From: Bacteroidota bacterium
GTDB taxonomy: Bacteria; Bacteroidota; Bacteroidia; Chitinophagales; Chitinophagaceae
Assembly: GCA_030706685.1 (NCBI GenBank)
Contig: JAUZOA010000003.1
Coordinates: 1 to 64,000 of the forward strand
Direction: 5' to 3'
Length of the DNA: 64,000 nucleotides
The notes under the pieces were generated by a model, which ran no database searches, was not told the DNA's origin, and saw only the letters and a list, made by a program, of their open reading frames with translations. Made by a program: the position numbers and the translations under genes. Positions 27,569-36,790 of this stretch are shown here, piece by piece. How positions within the stretch are numbered: the stretch's first letter is position 1; the number at the start of each line of letters is the position of its first letter.

Positions 27569-27964
27569 TCAATTCCAACCCGGATACAAGATAAAAAGAG
27601 CAGCCTGGTTGCTGAACCACTTAAATATCCCGAATGGATCGATAACCAGGAGAATGACCGCGCTAATAAACCCCAATATGCCTGGTATCACATCTATCCT
27701 GTCTTCCTGCATGCTGCGCCTGTTAGAAATAACAGCAAGTGGTGTAAGGAGCGCCCAGGTTATCATTAACACGAATGAAGAATATAAAAGGAATTTTAAG
27801 ATATTAAAATAGTTACCGGTAAGAATGGCCGGCTCATCCTTATTGCCATAGTAAAGAACCCGCTGACGAACTATTTTATTATAAAGCAGGATGCTTATAA
27901 AACCCACCTGGACTGAAAGCAATGAATAACTGATTATGTAATATAAATCTTTGAAGTTTCTCAT
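27569..27964 (-). CDS. Uncharacterised membrane protein
   Basis: A 131-residue protein with about four hydrophobic helices: YYIISYSLLSVQVGFISILLY, YFNILKFLLYSSFVLMITWALLTPLAVI, IPGILGFISAVILLVIDPFGIF and a short C-terminal one. The loop between helices two and three is charged (SNRRSMQEDRID). I do not recognise the family. It has no close operon partner. Confidence 0.6.
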   Translation of the reverse strand: MRNFKDLYYIISYSLLSVQVGFISILLYNKIVRQRVLYYGNKDEPAILTGNYFNILKFLLYSSFVLMITWALLTPLAVISNRRSMQEDRIDVIPGILGFISAVILLVIDPFGIFKWFSNQAALFILYPGWN

Positions 27965-28105
27965 AACCCGGGATGAACATTTAGCCGCGAAAAGTGTGCC
28001 TTTGGGAAATTAAAAATAAGAAAATTCTGTACCGCCATTTTCCGGAGAAAATATACCGGGAAGTTATGGCACGTTCATTGAGCTGTATAGCCTAAAGAGC
28101 TTGTT

Positions 28106-28255
28106 ATGATACGCAAATTAAAATCAGGACAATATCGTCTCTATTCACGTAAAAAAGACCCAAAGACACATAGAAGAAGAAATCTTGGCACATTCCATTC
28201 ACTGGAAGCAGCTCAAAAACATGAAAAAGAGATTCAGTATTTTAAAAAACATTAA
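28106..28255 (+). CDS. Small basic conserved protein (49 aa)
   Basis: A 49-residue basic protein: MIRKLKSGQYRLYSRKKDP, then KTHRRRNLGTFHSLEAAQKH and EKEIQYFKKH. Short proteins of this layout (a YRLYSRKKDP-like start, RRNLGTF, then a KHEREIQYFK-like helix) are found in many bacteria, which argues that this is a real gene. It resembles the arm-type DNA-binding fold of integrase N-termini, by pattern only. A large hairpin follows its stop codon. Confidence 0.6.
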   Translation: MIRKLKSGQYRLYSRKKDPKTHRRRNLGTFHSLEAAQKHEKEIQYFKKH

Positions 28256-28259
28256 GGCA

Positions 28260-28352
28260 GGTATGAAGTTAGATGTACGATGTACGCCACTCTGGGAATA
28301 GAAGATACTTCAGTTATCGGAAAGGCGTACATCGTACATCTAACTTCGTACC
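28260..28352. repeat. Large hairpin with GTACGATGTACG words
   Basis: Two 29-bp arms (28260-28288 and 28324-28352) are reverse complements except for one position, with a 35-base loop. The arms contain the words GTAGATGTACGATGTACG-like in tandem (AGATGTACGATGTACGCC). It lies between a small gene and ubiE; no T-run follows. Confidence 0.75.
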
Positions 28353-28387
28353 TAAAGATTCGCCTGCCCCATACATTGTACATATCT

Positions 28388-28395
28388 TACCTTTG
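28388..28395 (+). promoter_or_regulatory. -7 element TACCTTTG before ubiE
   Basis: It matches TAnnTTTG and ends eight bases before the ubiE start codon. A matching TTTG at -33 is not seen. Confidence 0.4.
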
Positions 28396-28403
28396 CCCCC
28401 GCT

Positions 28404-29159
28404 ATGACAGAGCCATTACCTCACGATCATATAATTCCCTTTAAAGAATCGGGGCAAAGCAAGAAAGAGCAGGTAACCAATATGTTTAATAGCATCGCAG
28501 GCCGTTATGATGCGATAAACCGTGTGCTGTCTGCCGGCACCGATATTGGCTGGAGAAAAAAAGCCATCGGGAAACTTGGAAAAAATAGGCCAAAGATGAT
28601 ACTCGATATAGCAACGGGCACTGCCGATATGGCAATTATGGCCTGTAAATTGCTAAACCCTGATACAATTATCGGTATTGATATTTCGCAACAAATGCTG
28701 GAAGCAGGAAGAAAAAAGGTTGAAAAAGAGCATCTTGGGGAAAAAATCCAATTGTTAAGCGGGGATTCCGAGGCAATAAGTTTTGCAGAAAATACGTTTG
28801 ATGCCGTGATGGCGGCTTTTGGTGTCCGGAACTTTGAAAACCTGGAAAAAGGATTGTCAGAAATGCTGCGGGTACTTAAGCCAGGCGGTCAGGTAGTGAT
28901 CCTTGAGTTTTCAAAACCAAAGCAAACAGCGGTGCGGGGCCTTTATAATCTATACATGAAACTGGTTGCTCCGCAAGTGGCGCGCTGGTTCAGGCAGAAT
29001 AGAGATGCCTACCAGTATTTAAGTGAATCAGCCAATGCTTTTCCCGAACGCCGGAATTTTGTTGAAATTTTAAACAAACTTGGTTATTACGATACCGGGT
29101 ATAAATCGTTAAGCTTAGGAATATGTTGCATTTACACCGGAAGAAAGCCTGTACAATGA
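28404..29159 (+). CDS. ubiE: Demethylmenaquinone methyltransferase
   Basis: SAM-dependent C-methyltransferase of menaquinone synthesis, 251 residues. The UbiE signature is present: VTNMFNSIAGRYDAINRVLSAGTDIGWRKKAI, then motif I ILDIATGTADMAI, DAVMAAFGVRNFENLEKGLSEMLRVLKPGGQVVILEFSKP, and FPERRNFVEILNKLGY near the end. Its stop codon overlaps the porT start as ATGA, so the two are translationally coupled. The ubiE-porT order is seen in other Bacteroidota. Confidence 0.95.
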   Translation: MTEPLPHDHIIPFKESGQSKKEQVTNMFNSIAGRYDAINRVLSAGTDIGWRKKAIGKLGKNRPKMILDIATGTADMAIMACKLLNPDTIIGIDISQQMLEAGRKKVEKEHLGEKIQLLSGDSEAISFAENTFDAVMAAFGVRNFENLEKGLSEMLRVLKPGGQVVILEFSKPKQTAVRGLYNLYMKLVAPQVARWFRQNRDAYQYLSESANAFPERRNFVEILNKLGYYDTGYKSLSLGICCIYTGRKPVQ

Positions 29160-29863
29160 AAGCCGGATCGTTTTTACTTTTTGGAGTTATTTGCATTGTT
29201 CAGACTTCGCTGGCCCAGGAAAGAGTCATCTACCAGGAAGATCATGATTCCAAGCCTTATTATTTCGGTATCACATTAGCCGGCAGTGTCTCCCGTTTTC
29301 AAACCGAATTGCATTCCCGTTTTCTTACCAATGATACTATTTATGTTGCCGAGCCCAATAATTCCGGTGGCTTTGGTCTTGGCCTGCTGGCTACCGCAAG
29401 AATATCTGATCGTTTCCAGTTTCGCTTTAACCCCCAGTTGTTTTTCACGGCAAGAGGCATTCAATATAAACGCAAATACCCGGATATCGACCAGCAAACT
29501 GATGTAACCCAGACGATCGAATCGGTTACAGTAAGTTTTCCCTTCCAGTTAAAATTGCAATCAGACCGTATCGGTAATTTCCGCGTGTATATGATGACAG
29601 GCGTGAAAGGTGATATCGACCTGGCCAGTAATGCCCGCGCCAAAAAAGCAGAAGACCTGGTGAAGATCAACAAATATGATTACGGGATAGAACTTGGAAT
29701 TGGTTTTAATTTCTTCTTTGAAAGTTTTATTCTTTCACCTGAAATCAAACTCAGCAACGGTATTCCCAATATCCATTCCCGTGACCCCAACCTGATCTAC
29801 TCCAGCGTATTTGATAAGATCCAGTCGAGGATGATTGTATTTAGTATACATATTGAGGGGTAG
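29156..29863 (+). CDS. porT: PorT-family outer-membrane protein
   Basis: An exported beta-barrel protein of 235 residues needed for type IX secretion and gliding in relatives. It has a signal peptide (MKAGSFLLFGVICIVQTSLAQ), then alternating strands: YYFGITLAGSVSRFQTELH, GGFGLGLLATARISDRFQFRFNPQLFFTARG, ESVTVSFPFQLKLQSDRIGNFRVYMMTGVKGD and IELGIGFNFFFESFILSPEIKLSNGI. It starts inside the ubiE stop codon (ATGA). Its presence fits the two proteins with T9SS sorting domains encoded in this window. Confidence 0.85.
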   Translation: MKAGSFLLFGVICIVQTSLAQERVIYQEDHDSKPYYFGITLAGSVSRFQTELHSRFLTNDTIYVAEPNNSGGFGLGLLATARISDRFQFRFNPQLFFTARGIQYKRKYPDIDQQTDVTQTIESVTVSFPFQLKLQSDRIGNFRVYMMTGVKGDIDLASNARAKKAEDLVKINKYDYGIELGIGFNFFFESFILSPEIKLSNGIPNIHSRDPNLIYSSVFDKIQSRMIVFSIHIEG

Positions 29864-29869
29864 AATACA

Positions 29870-30026
29870 CCCCCTGTCCCCCTAAAGGGGGAACTTAGAC
29901 CGGATAGTCTCTCAATAAAATGGTTTATTCTAAAGAAGATAATTTTTAGTCTTTTTCCATAAAGTTATGCTAACAGCCCAATAATGATTATACAATCTGA
30001 GTCACCCCTTTAGGGGGGACAGGGGG
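29870..30026. repeat. Inverted CCCCCTGTCCCCCTAAAGGGG pair
   Basis: The arms at 29870-29891 and 30005-30026 are reverse complements with one indel; each arm is itself a partial palindrome (CCCC-TAAA-GGGG). They bracket the end of porT and the end of the convergent outer-membrane gene. Confidence 0.65.
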
Positions 30027-30033
30027 CTTCGCT

Positions 30034-31785
30034 TCAAAAATCAAACTCCCTCCTATGCATATTCCATCTTACACCAAATGAAATAATCGTAGTGCTTACA
30101 GAAGTGATTGGCGGCGTTTTTGTTTCCTGTTTCCGGTATACACCAAATAGTTCAAGAAAAAGGTTTTCCCTTAATTCATACGAAACAAGCAAGGAAGCGT
30201 AAGCGACATTAGTTTGCCAGCCGGAGCCAATACTATATCCATAATCGCCGATGCGGTAAGGCGGCTGGTTGGGCAGGAAAATATTACTGCCATAGCTTTG
30301 AGCGCTGGAATCGCGGCCTTGTTTGTAATAAACAGCTTCAGCCTTTATCAGCCATTTGGGGGCGGGTTGATAGCGGGCAATACCAACGATCTCGGAGAAA
30401 TTGGCCATCAACGGGTGAGCCAATGGCTGGTTGTAATGCGTATAGTTGGCTACAGAATCAACATGCGAATAGGTAAAGGGCCTTACCCTGTTCAATTCGA
30501 CCTGCAGGTCAAGATTCTTAATCGTGAACGCATCAATATATTTCGCGCCAATTTGTATTCCATATTTATTGCCCCACCAGCCATTTCCGGCTTTTATTTC
30601 GGACAACTTGAACTCATCCAGCAACAATTGCCCGTATACCTGGAAACGGTGAGCAATATTCGCTTTTACATCAAGCCCCGCTACCGAGTTATCATAGCTT
30701 CCGTTCTGCAACTCGATAGAACGGTAGAAAATGATCGGGTTCAGGTAACCAAAATCAAAATGATCCTTCCGGCCGAATATCACTCCTTCAAATAAACCAA
30801 TATTCATCCATTTGTTGACAGCTACATCCAAATGATGTAGGGCCGCATATTTCTTGGGCAATAGCTGATCGCCTACTCTTATTGTTCCCGAGTTCAGTTC
30901 CATGAAAAGGTTCTGGTAATTGATCTTCCATATCCTCGTATTCAGTTTCAGGAAAAGATTATTATCGCCAAAATCGCTGAGGAATAAACTCCTGTGACCA
31001 TTGCCGATAAAATTCTTATCATACCCAAAAGCCACATCAATATACTTCGTGACATTAAAAGTAAAATACCCTCTTGCATCGAAATAATCAACGCCACCCG
31101 CGGCTTTGAATGTTTTATATAATCCATTGCCGGGCACGGCATTCCTGTCGCTGATCCATTGCTGCACATAAGCGGGATCTCGTTCCTGGTTGTCGGTGAG
31201 GTAAGCGGAGAAGCCGATCTTGTTGGCAATCTTTCCACGAAGTATCAGGCCCCTTGTGTTCAGGAAAAGGCTTTGGTCATTATTCTTTTCTTTGGAGACA
31301 ACATATTGGATGACCGGATTAAGAACCAGGTCGAAGTCTTTTACGTGCACTTCGTAAAGGTTAGCCGGTGTTTTGTAAAAGCTTTTCCAGATGGGTTTTT
31401 TGCTGCTGAATTCAGTTGGACGAACTTCACCCGGTGCATTCCCGATCCATTCCTGGTTATTCAGCACACTGCTCTTCAGGTTGTACATGTCGACCCTTGA
31501 CATGGCAAGTTGTTTCGCAAGACCCATATCATTGGCCAAACCGGGGTCATTAGTACCCGGGTGACTGGCCAATTCATATAAATTTATTTCTTTAACAAAA
31601 ATACTTCGCCTGCTAAAGGGTCTTATTTTGGAAAAATTAAGTATTGTATCCGTCTTGCTTTTTATTTCAAGCCTTTCAAGCAGAATATCCTGTTTATCAC
31701 CCTGGGGCAAATAAGTAGTTTGCGCGATACCGGAGGCGGGGCAAAGAATTAAGAGCAGTCTTAGAATGGTTTTTTTATATTGCAT
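30034..31785 (-). CDS. Outer-membrane beta-barrel protein, possibly Wzi-like
   Basis: A 583-residue exported protein (MQYKKTILRLLLILCPASGIAQ signal peptide). After a polar front part it consists of alternating beta strands up to VSTTIISFGVRWNMHRREFDF. The block FNVTKYIDVAFGYDKNFIGNGHRSLFLSDFGDNNLFLKLNTRIWK resembles the capsule-assembly Wzi barrel family, but I cannot be sure. It is divergent from pyrC with only 28 bases between the start codons, so at least one promoter must lie in coding sequence. Confidence 0.65.
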   Translation of the reverse strand: MQYKKTILRLLLILCPASGIAQTTYLPQGDKQDILLERLEIKSKTDTILNFSKIRPFSRRSIFVKEINLYELASHPGTNDPGLANDMGLAKQLAMSRVDMYNLKSSVLNNQEWIGNAPGEVRPTEFSSKKPIWKSFYKTPANLYEVHVKDFDLVLNPVIQYVVSKEKNNDQSLFLNTRGLILRGKIANKIGFSAYLTDNQERDPAYVQQWISDRNAVPGNGLYKTFKAAGGVDYFDARGYFTFNVTKYIDVAFGYDKNFIGNGHRSLFLSDFGDNNLFLKLNTRIWKINYQNLFMELNSGTIRVGDQLLPKKYAALHHLDVAVNKWMNIGLFEGVIFGRKDHFDFGYLNPIIFYRSIELQNGSYDNSVAGLDVKANIAHRFQVYGQLLLDEFKLSEIKAGNGWWGNKYGIQIGAKYIDAFTIKNLDLQVELNRVRPFTYSHVDSVANYTHYNQPLAHPLMANFSEIVGIARYQPAPKWLIKAEAVYYKQGRDSSAQSYGSNIFLPNQPPYRIGDYGYSIGSGWQTNVAYASLLVSYELRENLFLELFGVYRKQETKTPPITSVSTTIISFGVRWNMHRREFDF

Positions 31786-31813
31786 AGTTATGGATTAAAC
31801 CGGTCAGCAAATT

Positions 31814-33208
31814 ATGCAAATATATCTTATAAAAAATATACAAGTTGTCAATGAGGGGCGGGTACAGGCCATGGATCTGTTGATAAAGGATGGCCGGATA
31901 GAAAAAATCTCGCCACGAATTACATCAACCGGTACGAATAGCACAGAAATCAATGGCGAAGGCAAATATCTTTTCCCGGGTGTGATAGATGACCAGGTTC
32001 ATTTTCGGGAGCCGGGGCTGACGCATAAGGCTACCATCTATACTGAATCAAAAGCCGCTATAGCAGGCGGTGTGACCAGTTTTATGGAAATGCCCAATAC
32101 TGTTCCAAATACCCTGACACAAGACCTGCTGGAAGATAAATATAAGATCGCTGCGGCTTCTTCATTGGCGAATTATTCTTTCTTCATGGGCACAGGCAAT
32201 GACAATGCCGATGAGGTTTTAAAAACCAATGATAAAAGAAAAGATGTTTGCGGCGTCAAGATCTTTATGGGTTCGAGTACGGGAAATATGCTTGTAGATA
32301 ATCCCAATACCCTGGACAAGATCTTCCGGGAAAGTGAAATGCTGATCGCTACACATTGCGAAGACGAAAAGATCATCCGGGCCAATCTGGAAAATATAAA
32401 AGCCACCGGCAAACTGCTTACAGCCGCTGATCACCCGTTAATAAGAACCGGGGATGCCTGTTATGCCTCTTCGCTATACGCTATCCAGATAGCTAAAAAG
32501 TACGATACCCGCCTGCATATACTTCATATCAGCACGGAAAAAGAATTGCAGCTTTTTACCAATATGGTGCCATTGAAAAATAAACGCATCACGTCGGAAG
32601 TATGTGTTCATCATTTACATTTCACCAGCGATGAATATGGCCGCCTGGGCAACCTGATCAAATGTAACCCGGCTATCAAAGCGCCGCATAACAAAGAAGC
32701 TTTATGGAAAGCCTTGCTGGATGATCGTCTTGATATCATTGCCACTGATCATGCGCCACATACATTGGAAGAAAAAGGATTTTTCAGAAATGCTGAGGGC
32801 GACCTCACCCCGTCCCTCTCCAAAGGAGAGGGTACCTACGAAAAAGCACACGCAGGACTTCCATTGGTTCAGCATTCATTACTATTAATGCTTTATTACT
32901 ACAACCAGGGAAAAATCACTTTGGAAACAATGGCGCGTAAAATGAGTCATGCCGTATCGGATTGTTTCCAGTTAAAAGAAAGAGGCTATATCCGCGAAGG
33001 CTATCATGCGGATCTTGTGATCGTTGACTTAAACGAAAAAACAAAGGTTTCACAGAACAATATTTTATATAAATGCGGCTGGAGCCCTTTAGAGGGATTT
33101 GAGTTCCCGGCAAGTATTACCCATACTTTTGTAAACGGTAATTTGGTTTATGGAAACGGGATATGGGATGAATCTGAAAAGGGGCAACGACTTTTATTTA
33201 ATAGGTAA
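31814..33208 (+). CDS. pyrC: Dihydroorotase
   Basis: Zinc amidohydrolase of pyrimidine synthesis, 464 residues. Landmarks are GVIDDQVHFREPGLTHKATI, GGVTSFMEMPNTVPNT, the carbamylated-lysine region GVKIFMGSSTGN, LHILHIST and DIIATDHAPHTLEEK. The first histidine of the usual DxHxH metal motif is Gln61, a form I recall from other Bacteroidota. Between HTLEEK and LPLVQHSL the protein has an extra stretch (LTPSLSKGEG) encoded by a perfect palindrome, absent from the usual compact loop. Activity is probably retained. Confidence 0.92.
   Translation: MQIYLIKNIQVVNEGRVQAMDLLIKDGRIEKISPRITSTGTNSTEINGEGKYLFPGVIDDQVHFREPGLTHKATIYTESKAAIAGGVTSFMEMPNTVPNTLTQDLLEDKYKIAAASSLANYSFFMGTGNDNADEVLKTNDKRKDVCGVKIFMGSSTGNMLVDNPNTLDKIFRESEMLIATHCEDEKIIRANLENIKATGKLLTAADHPLIRTGDACYASSLYAIQIAKKYDTRLHILHISTEKELQLFTNMVPLKNKRITSEVCVHHLHFTSDEYGRLGNLIKCNPAIKAPHNKEALWKALLDDRLDIIATDHAPHTLEEKGFFRNAEGDLTPSLSKGEGTYEKAHAGLPLVQHSLLLMLYYYNQGKITLETMARKMSHAVSDCFQLKERGYIREGYHADLVIVDLNEKTKVSQNNILYKCGWSPLEGFEFPASITHTFVNGNLVYGNGIWDESEKGQRLLFNR
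32801..32832. repeat. Palindromic repeat inside pyrC
   Basis: CCCTCTCC-AAA-GGAGAGGG (32814-32832) preceded by GACCTCACCCCGT. It is the form of a short interspersed palindrome usually seen between genes, here read in frame as LTPSLSKGEG. Confidence 0.75.
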
Positions 33209-33212
33209 ACCT

Positions 33213-33282
33213 GTGAGTGGTCGGTGGTGAATAGTCAGTATCCCTGCGATTTCTTATTCACCATTCACTGCTCACCACTCAC
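33213..33282. repeat. Inverted GAGTGGT/GGTGAAT word repeat after pyrC
   Basis: The left arm contains GTGAGTGGTCGGTGGTGAATAG and the right arm ATTCACC, CACTGCTCACCACTCAC, its approximate reverse complement. It separates pyrC from the MutS-like gene. No T-run follows. Confidence 0.6.
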
Positions 33283-33288
33283 CCGGAC

Positions 33289-34605
33289 ATGCAAATTGAC
33301 AAAACATCCTTCAACGACATTTCAATCTTTCACCAGGAAGAAGAATTTTCCATTTTCCATAAACTGAATTTCACCAGGACTATCGGGGGTAAAGAATGGT
33401 TGCGGAAGTTTTTTTCGGACCCGTATGACGACCTTAAAAAGATAACCGGCACGCAAAAAGTAATCCGCGCCCTGATGGAGCACGTGAAAGACTGGCCAAC
33501 GGATATTACCAATGGCACCGTGCTTGTAATGGATAAATTCCTGGATTACCCGGTAGACCCGATCAGCCAGCACCAGACTCCCTTCAATAGTCTTATGTAC
33601 AAGTGGCTGCACAGCGCCGATTATTCCATGATAAAATACTCCATTACTCATTTTGCCGACTTTTACCGCGGGATAAAAAATATAGCCGGTCTGCTCGAAG
33701 ATCTTGATCTGCCTCCCGGCATTAAAATATATATCGACAGGATGCTGCAGGTGCTGAGAGAGGCGCCACTTGCCGAACTGTCAGAAACAAACCGGGGAGA
33801 AAAATTTTCAGTAAGAAAGAATTTATATTTTGCTCATTGGCTCCGGGGCCGATACCGGGTCAATACTCTCGAACTGATTGATATCTTCAGCCGGCTGGAT
33901 GCCTGGTACTCGATGGCAGTAGCCGTGAAGACATATCATCTTTCTTTCCCTGAATTTGTTGAACAGGATACGCCGATGGTCGAAGCAAAGGGTCTTTATC
34001 ATATTTTATTGCCCAATCCTGTTGCCTATGATCTTCAAATGAGCCCGGAACATAATTTTCTTTTTCTCACCGGCGCGAATATGGCCGGCAAAAGCACCCT
34101 GATCAAATCAGTCGGCTCCGCGGTATTCCTGGCGCATATCGGCATGGGTGTACCCGCACAAAAAATGAAACTTACTTTATTTGATGGATTGCTTAGCAAT
34201 ATCAATGTAGTGGATAATATTGCCAAAGGAGAAAGTTTTTTCTTCAATGAAGTGCAGCGGATAAAAAACACCATTGAAAAGATCAATGACGGCAGGAAAT
34301 GGCTTGTACTGATAGACGAGTTATTCAAAGGCACCAACGTCCAGGACGCGATGAAATGCTCGCTTACCGTCATCAAAGGGCTAATCAGGATCAAAAACTC
34401 CCTGTTCATTCTCTCCACTCATTTATACGAGATCGGCGAAGAATTGAAAGCTTTTCCGAATATTTCATTCCGGTATTTTGAAACAGATGTAAAGGATGAA
34501 CAATTGATATTCAGTTACCAGTTAAAGGAAGGCATAAGCAACGATCGAATCGGTTATGTCATCTTAAAACGGGAAAAAGTGGTGGATATGCTGGAGAAAT
34601 TATAA
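33289..34605 (+). CDS. MutS-like ATPase (domains III-V type)
   Basis: A 438-residue protein with the C-terminal part of MutS: a helical lever/clamp-like region (about 1-230) and the ATPase domain with Walker A LTGANMAGKSTLIKS, then SINVVDNIAKGESFFFNEVQRIKNT, Walker B WLVLIDELFKGTNVQDA and STHLYEIGEEL. It lacks the mismatch-binding N-terminus, so it is not a standard MutS. Roles in recombination or repair control are known for related short MutS proteins. A 120-residue unknown protein follows after two bases. Confidence 0.8.
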   Translation: MQIDKTSFNDISIFHQEEEFSIFHKLNFTRTIGGKEWLRKFFSDPYDDLKKITGTQKVIRALMEHVKDWPTDITNGTVLVMDKFLDYPVDPISQHQTPFNSLMYKWLHSADYSMIKYSITHFADFYRGIKNIAGLLEDLDLPPGIKIYIDRMLQVLREAPLAELSETNRGEKFSVRKNLYFAHWLRGRYRVNTLELIDIFSRLDAWYSMAVAVKTYHLSFPEFVEQDTPMVEAKGLYHILLPNPVAYDLQMSPEHNFLFLTGANMAGKSTLIKSVGSAVFLAHIGMGVPAQKMKLTLFDGLLSNINVVDNIAKGESFFFNEVQRIKNTIEKINDGRKWLVLIDELFKGTNVQDAMKCSLTVIKGLIRIKNSLFILSTHLYEIGEELKAFPNISFRYFETDVKDEQLIFSYQLKEGISNDRIGYVILKREKVVDMLEKL

Positions 34606-34607
34606 TC

Positions 34608-34970
34608 ATGACGCTTCTGGAAGATATTGCCGGCCGTTTAAAAAAGGATTTACCCGCCTTTAATTTTGCTATTTGCAGGAGATTATTCGAAAGATATATT
34701 GCAGTAGTAAGCCACGGACATATCATTTTTGCTATCCGGGTGAATAAAAGATCCGGGCACAGGGAACTATTGGATGAGGCGGACCTGTTCATGACTGATT
34801 GGCTGAAAAAAAGATGTAAATCCAGTCTGTTTCATTGGTCAAAATACCGGAATCAATGGCGAAGAGATTACCCGGGAATAATACTGGAAAAAATGGAGCC
34901 TAACCTGGCAGAACGTAAACAGGCCGGGAAGCGACTGGAATTATCTTTGCAAAACATGTATATCACTTAA
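34608..34970 (+). CDS. Unknown protein coupled to the MutS-like ATPase
   Basis: A 120-residue basic protein with no family I recognise. Its central part, FAICRRLFERYIAVVSHGHIIFAIRVNKRSGHRELLDEADLFMTDWL, looks like a mixed alpha-beta fold; the C-terminus (LAERKQAGKRLELSLQNMY) is helical. It starts two bases after the stop codon of the MutS-like gene, so translation is probably coupled. A joint role is inferred from this only. Confidence 0.65.
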   Translation: MTLLEDIAGRLKKDLPAFNFAICRRLFERYIAVVSHGHIIFAIRVNKRSGHRELLDEADLFMTDWLKKRCKSSLFHWSKYRNQWRRDYPGIILEKMEPNLAERKQAGKRLELSLQNMYIT

Positions 34971-34979
34971 ACCATTGTC

Positions 34980-36599
34980 ATGCCTAAAACTATTATTGTC
35001 GCCTGTTTTTTAATCACCAGGATGTTTTCTTATAGCCAGGGAAATATTGATGTATTGCATTACCAATACAGCATTGAACTGAATGATAATAATGATACAA
35101 TTTATGGCAAAGCCGAAATTAAATTCGTTGCAAAAAAAGGAATAGATCAAATTGAATTTGATCTTTCAGATATTCACCCGGGCAGCAAGAAAGGAATGTT
35201 GGTAACTAAAGCAAGTGTTCCCAATGCCACACCCTTTGGAAATGGCACGACAGGCAATATATTTTCCCATGTTAATGACAAACTGAGTATTAGCGCCTGG
35301 AAGCAATTAACAAAAGGTGATACTTTATTGGCGATTATTGAATATAAAGGCATTCCGTCCGATGGCCTTATCATCTCTAAAAACAAATATGGCGACCGGA
35401 CTTTTTTTGCAGATAATTGGCCAAACCGGGCACATAACTGGATTCCCTGCGTGGATGACCCGGGCGATAAAGCAAGTTTTGAATTCTTTGTAACGGCCCC
35501 GTCGCATTACCAGGTTATCTCCAATGGGTTTAAGGCGGAAGAAAAAGAGTTAAGAGATAATCGAAAACTCACTCACTGGATAGAAAATATATCCTTGTCA
35601 ACCAAGGTTATGGTGATTGGCGTGGCAAAATTCGCAGTGAAAGAGTTTGCGGATAGTCCTGCCGGCATTCCTGTGAGCGCCTGGGTATATCCCCGGGATA
35701 GTGTAAAGGGGTTTCAGAATTATTCGGTAGCGACGGGTATCTTAAAATTTCTTTCCGCTTATATCGGGCCTTATCCTTATAACAAACTGGCCAATGTACA
35801 ATCCAAAACTATTTTTGGTGGTATGGAAAATGCCAGCGCTATTTTTTATGATGAGTCATCCGCATCATCATCCAGAACAGTGGAAAGTTTGCTTGCGCAT
35901 GAAATTACCCATCAATGGTTTGGAGATATGGCCAGCGAAAAGAGTTTCCCCCATCTCTGGCTGAGTGAAGGCTTTGCTACTTATCTCACACATATCTATA
36001 TCGAATCAAAATATGGTACAGACAGCCTGGAAAAGGAAATGAGAAAGGATCGTAGTAACATCATTGATTTCGCGAAAGAATCCGGACGGCCGGTGGTAGA
36101 TTCGGTTTCTCCTCTTATGAGATTGCTGAATGCAAATAGCTACCAGAAAGGCGGATGGGTATTGCACATGCTGCGGCGCCAGCTCGGAGATTCTGTATTT
36201 CATGCTATCATCCGTAATTATTATTCGGCTTATGCCGGTAAAAATGCCGATACCAGGGATTTTCAGAAGATATGCGAAAATGTATCAGGGAAAAACCTGC
36301 AAATATTTTTCCAGCAATGGCTGTATACACCGGGTCTTCCAAAATTAGATGTACAATGGAAATATGATGAAAACGCCGGAAATCTTATTGTAACGGTAAA
36401 CCAGTTGCAGGATAATTTATTCCAATTCCCATTGGAAATACAGGTACAGGATGGATCCGGAAAGTTACAATTGAAAACTTTGCCGGTTAATAAAAAAAAT
36501 CAGCCGTTTACAATTCCTGTGAAAGAAAGAATAACAAAAATAAATTTGGATCCTCATACATCTCTCCTGTTTGAAGGAACTATTTCGCCGGTAAATTAG
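34980..36599 (+). CDS. M1-family metallo-aminopeptidase
   Basis: An exported zinc aminopeptidase of 539 residues. A signal peptide (MPKTIIVACFLITRMFSYSQG) is followed by the N-terminal beta domain, the GGMENASAIFYDE exopeptidase motif, and the zinc site HEITHQWF with H307, H311 and E330 (LSEGFATYL). It is shorter than typical M1 enzymes because the large C-terminal helical domain is missing; instead a small beta domain closes the protein. A TATCTTTG box lies 30 bases upstream of the start. Confidence 0.92.
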   Translation: MPKTIIVACFLITRMFSYSQGNIDVLHYQYSIELNDNNDTIYGKAEIKFVAKKGIDQIEFDLSDIHPGSKKGMLVTKASVPNATPFGNGTTGNIFSHVNDKLSISAWKQLTKGDTLLAIIEYKGIPSDGLIISKNKYGDRTFFADNWPNRAHNWIPCVDDPGDKASFEFFVTAPSHYQVISNGFKAEEKELRDNRKLTHWIENISLSTKVMVIGVAKFAVKEFADSPAGIPVSAWVYPRDSVKGFQNYSVATGILKFLSAYIGPYPYNKLANVQSKTIFGGMENASAIFYDESSASSSRTVESLLAHEITHQWFGDMASEKSFPHLWLSEGFATYLTHIYIESKYGTDSLEKEMRKDRSNIIDFAKESGRPVVDSVSPLMRLLNANSYQKGGWVLHMLRRQLGDSVFHAIIRNYYSAYAGKNADTRDFQKICENVSGKNLQIFFQQWLYTPGLPKLDVQWKYDENAGNLIVTVNQLQDNLFQFPLEIQVQDGSGKLQLKTLPVNKKNQPFTIPVKERITKINLDPHTSLLFEGTISPVN

Positions 36600-36790
36600 A
36601 AGCAGGGGAAAGTTCTCACCAGCCATCCATTGATCCGTCCCTGTTCATTTTTATTGCCAATGAATACGCTCCGGTTCAAAGTAAAGAATACATAAAATGT
36701 AGTATTTTTTTCTTTTACCTCCTATTGTACTTTGCTGCAACAACAAGTGCCTTGCTCAAACAGCGATTTGTAAAGTTAAAGCAAAGCTAT

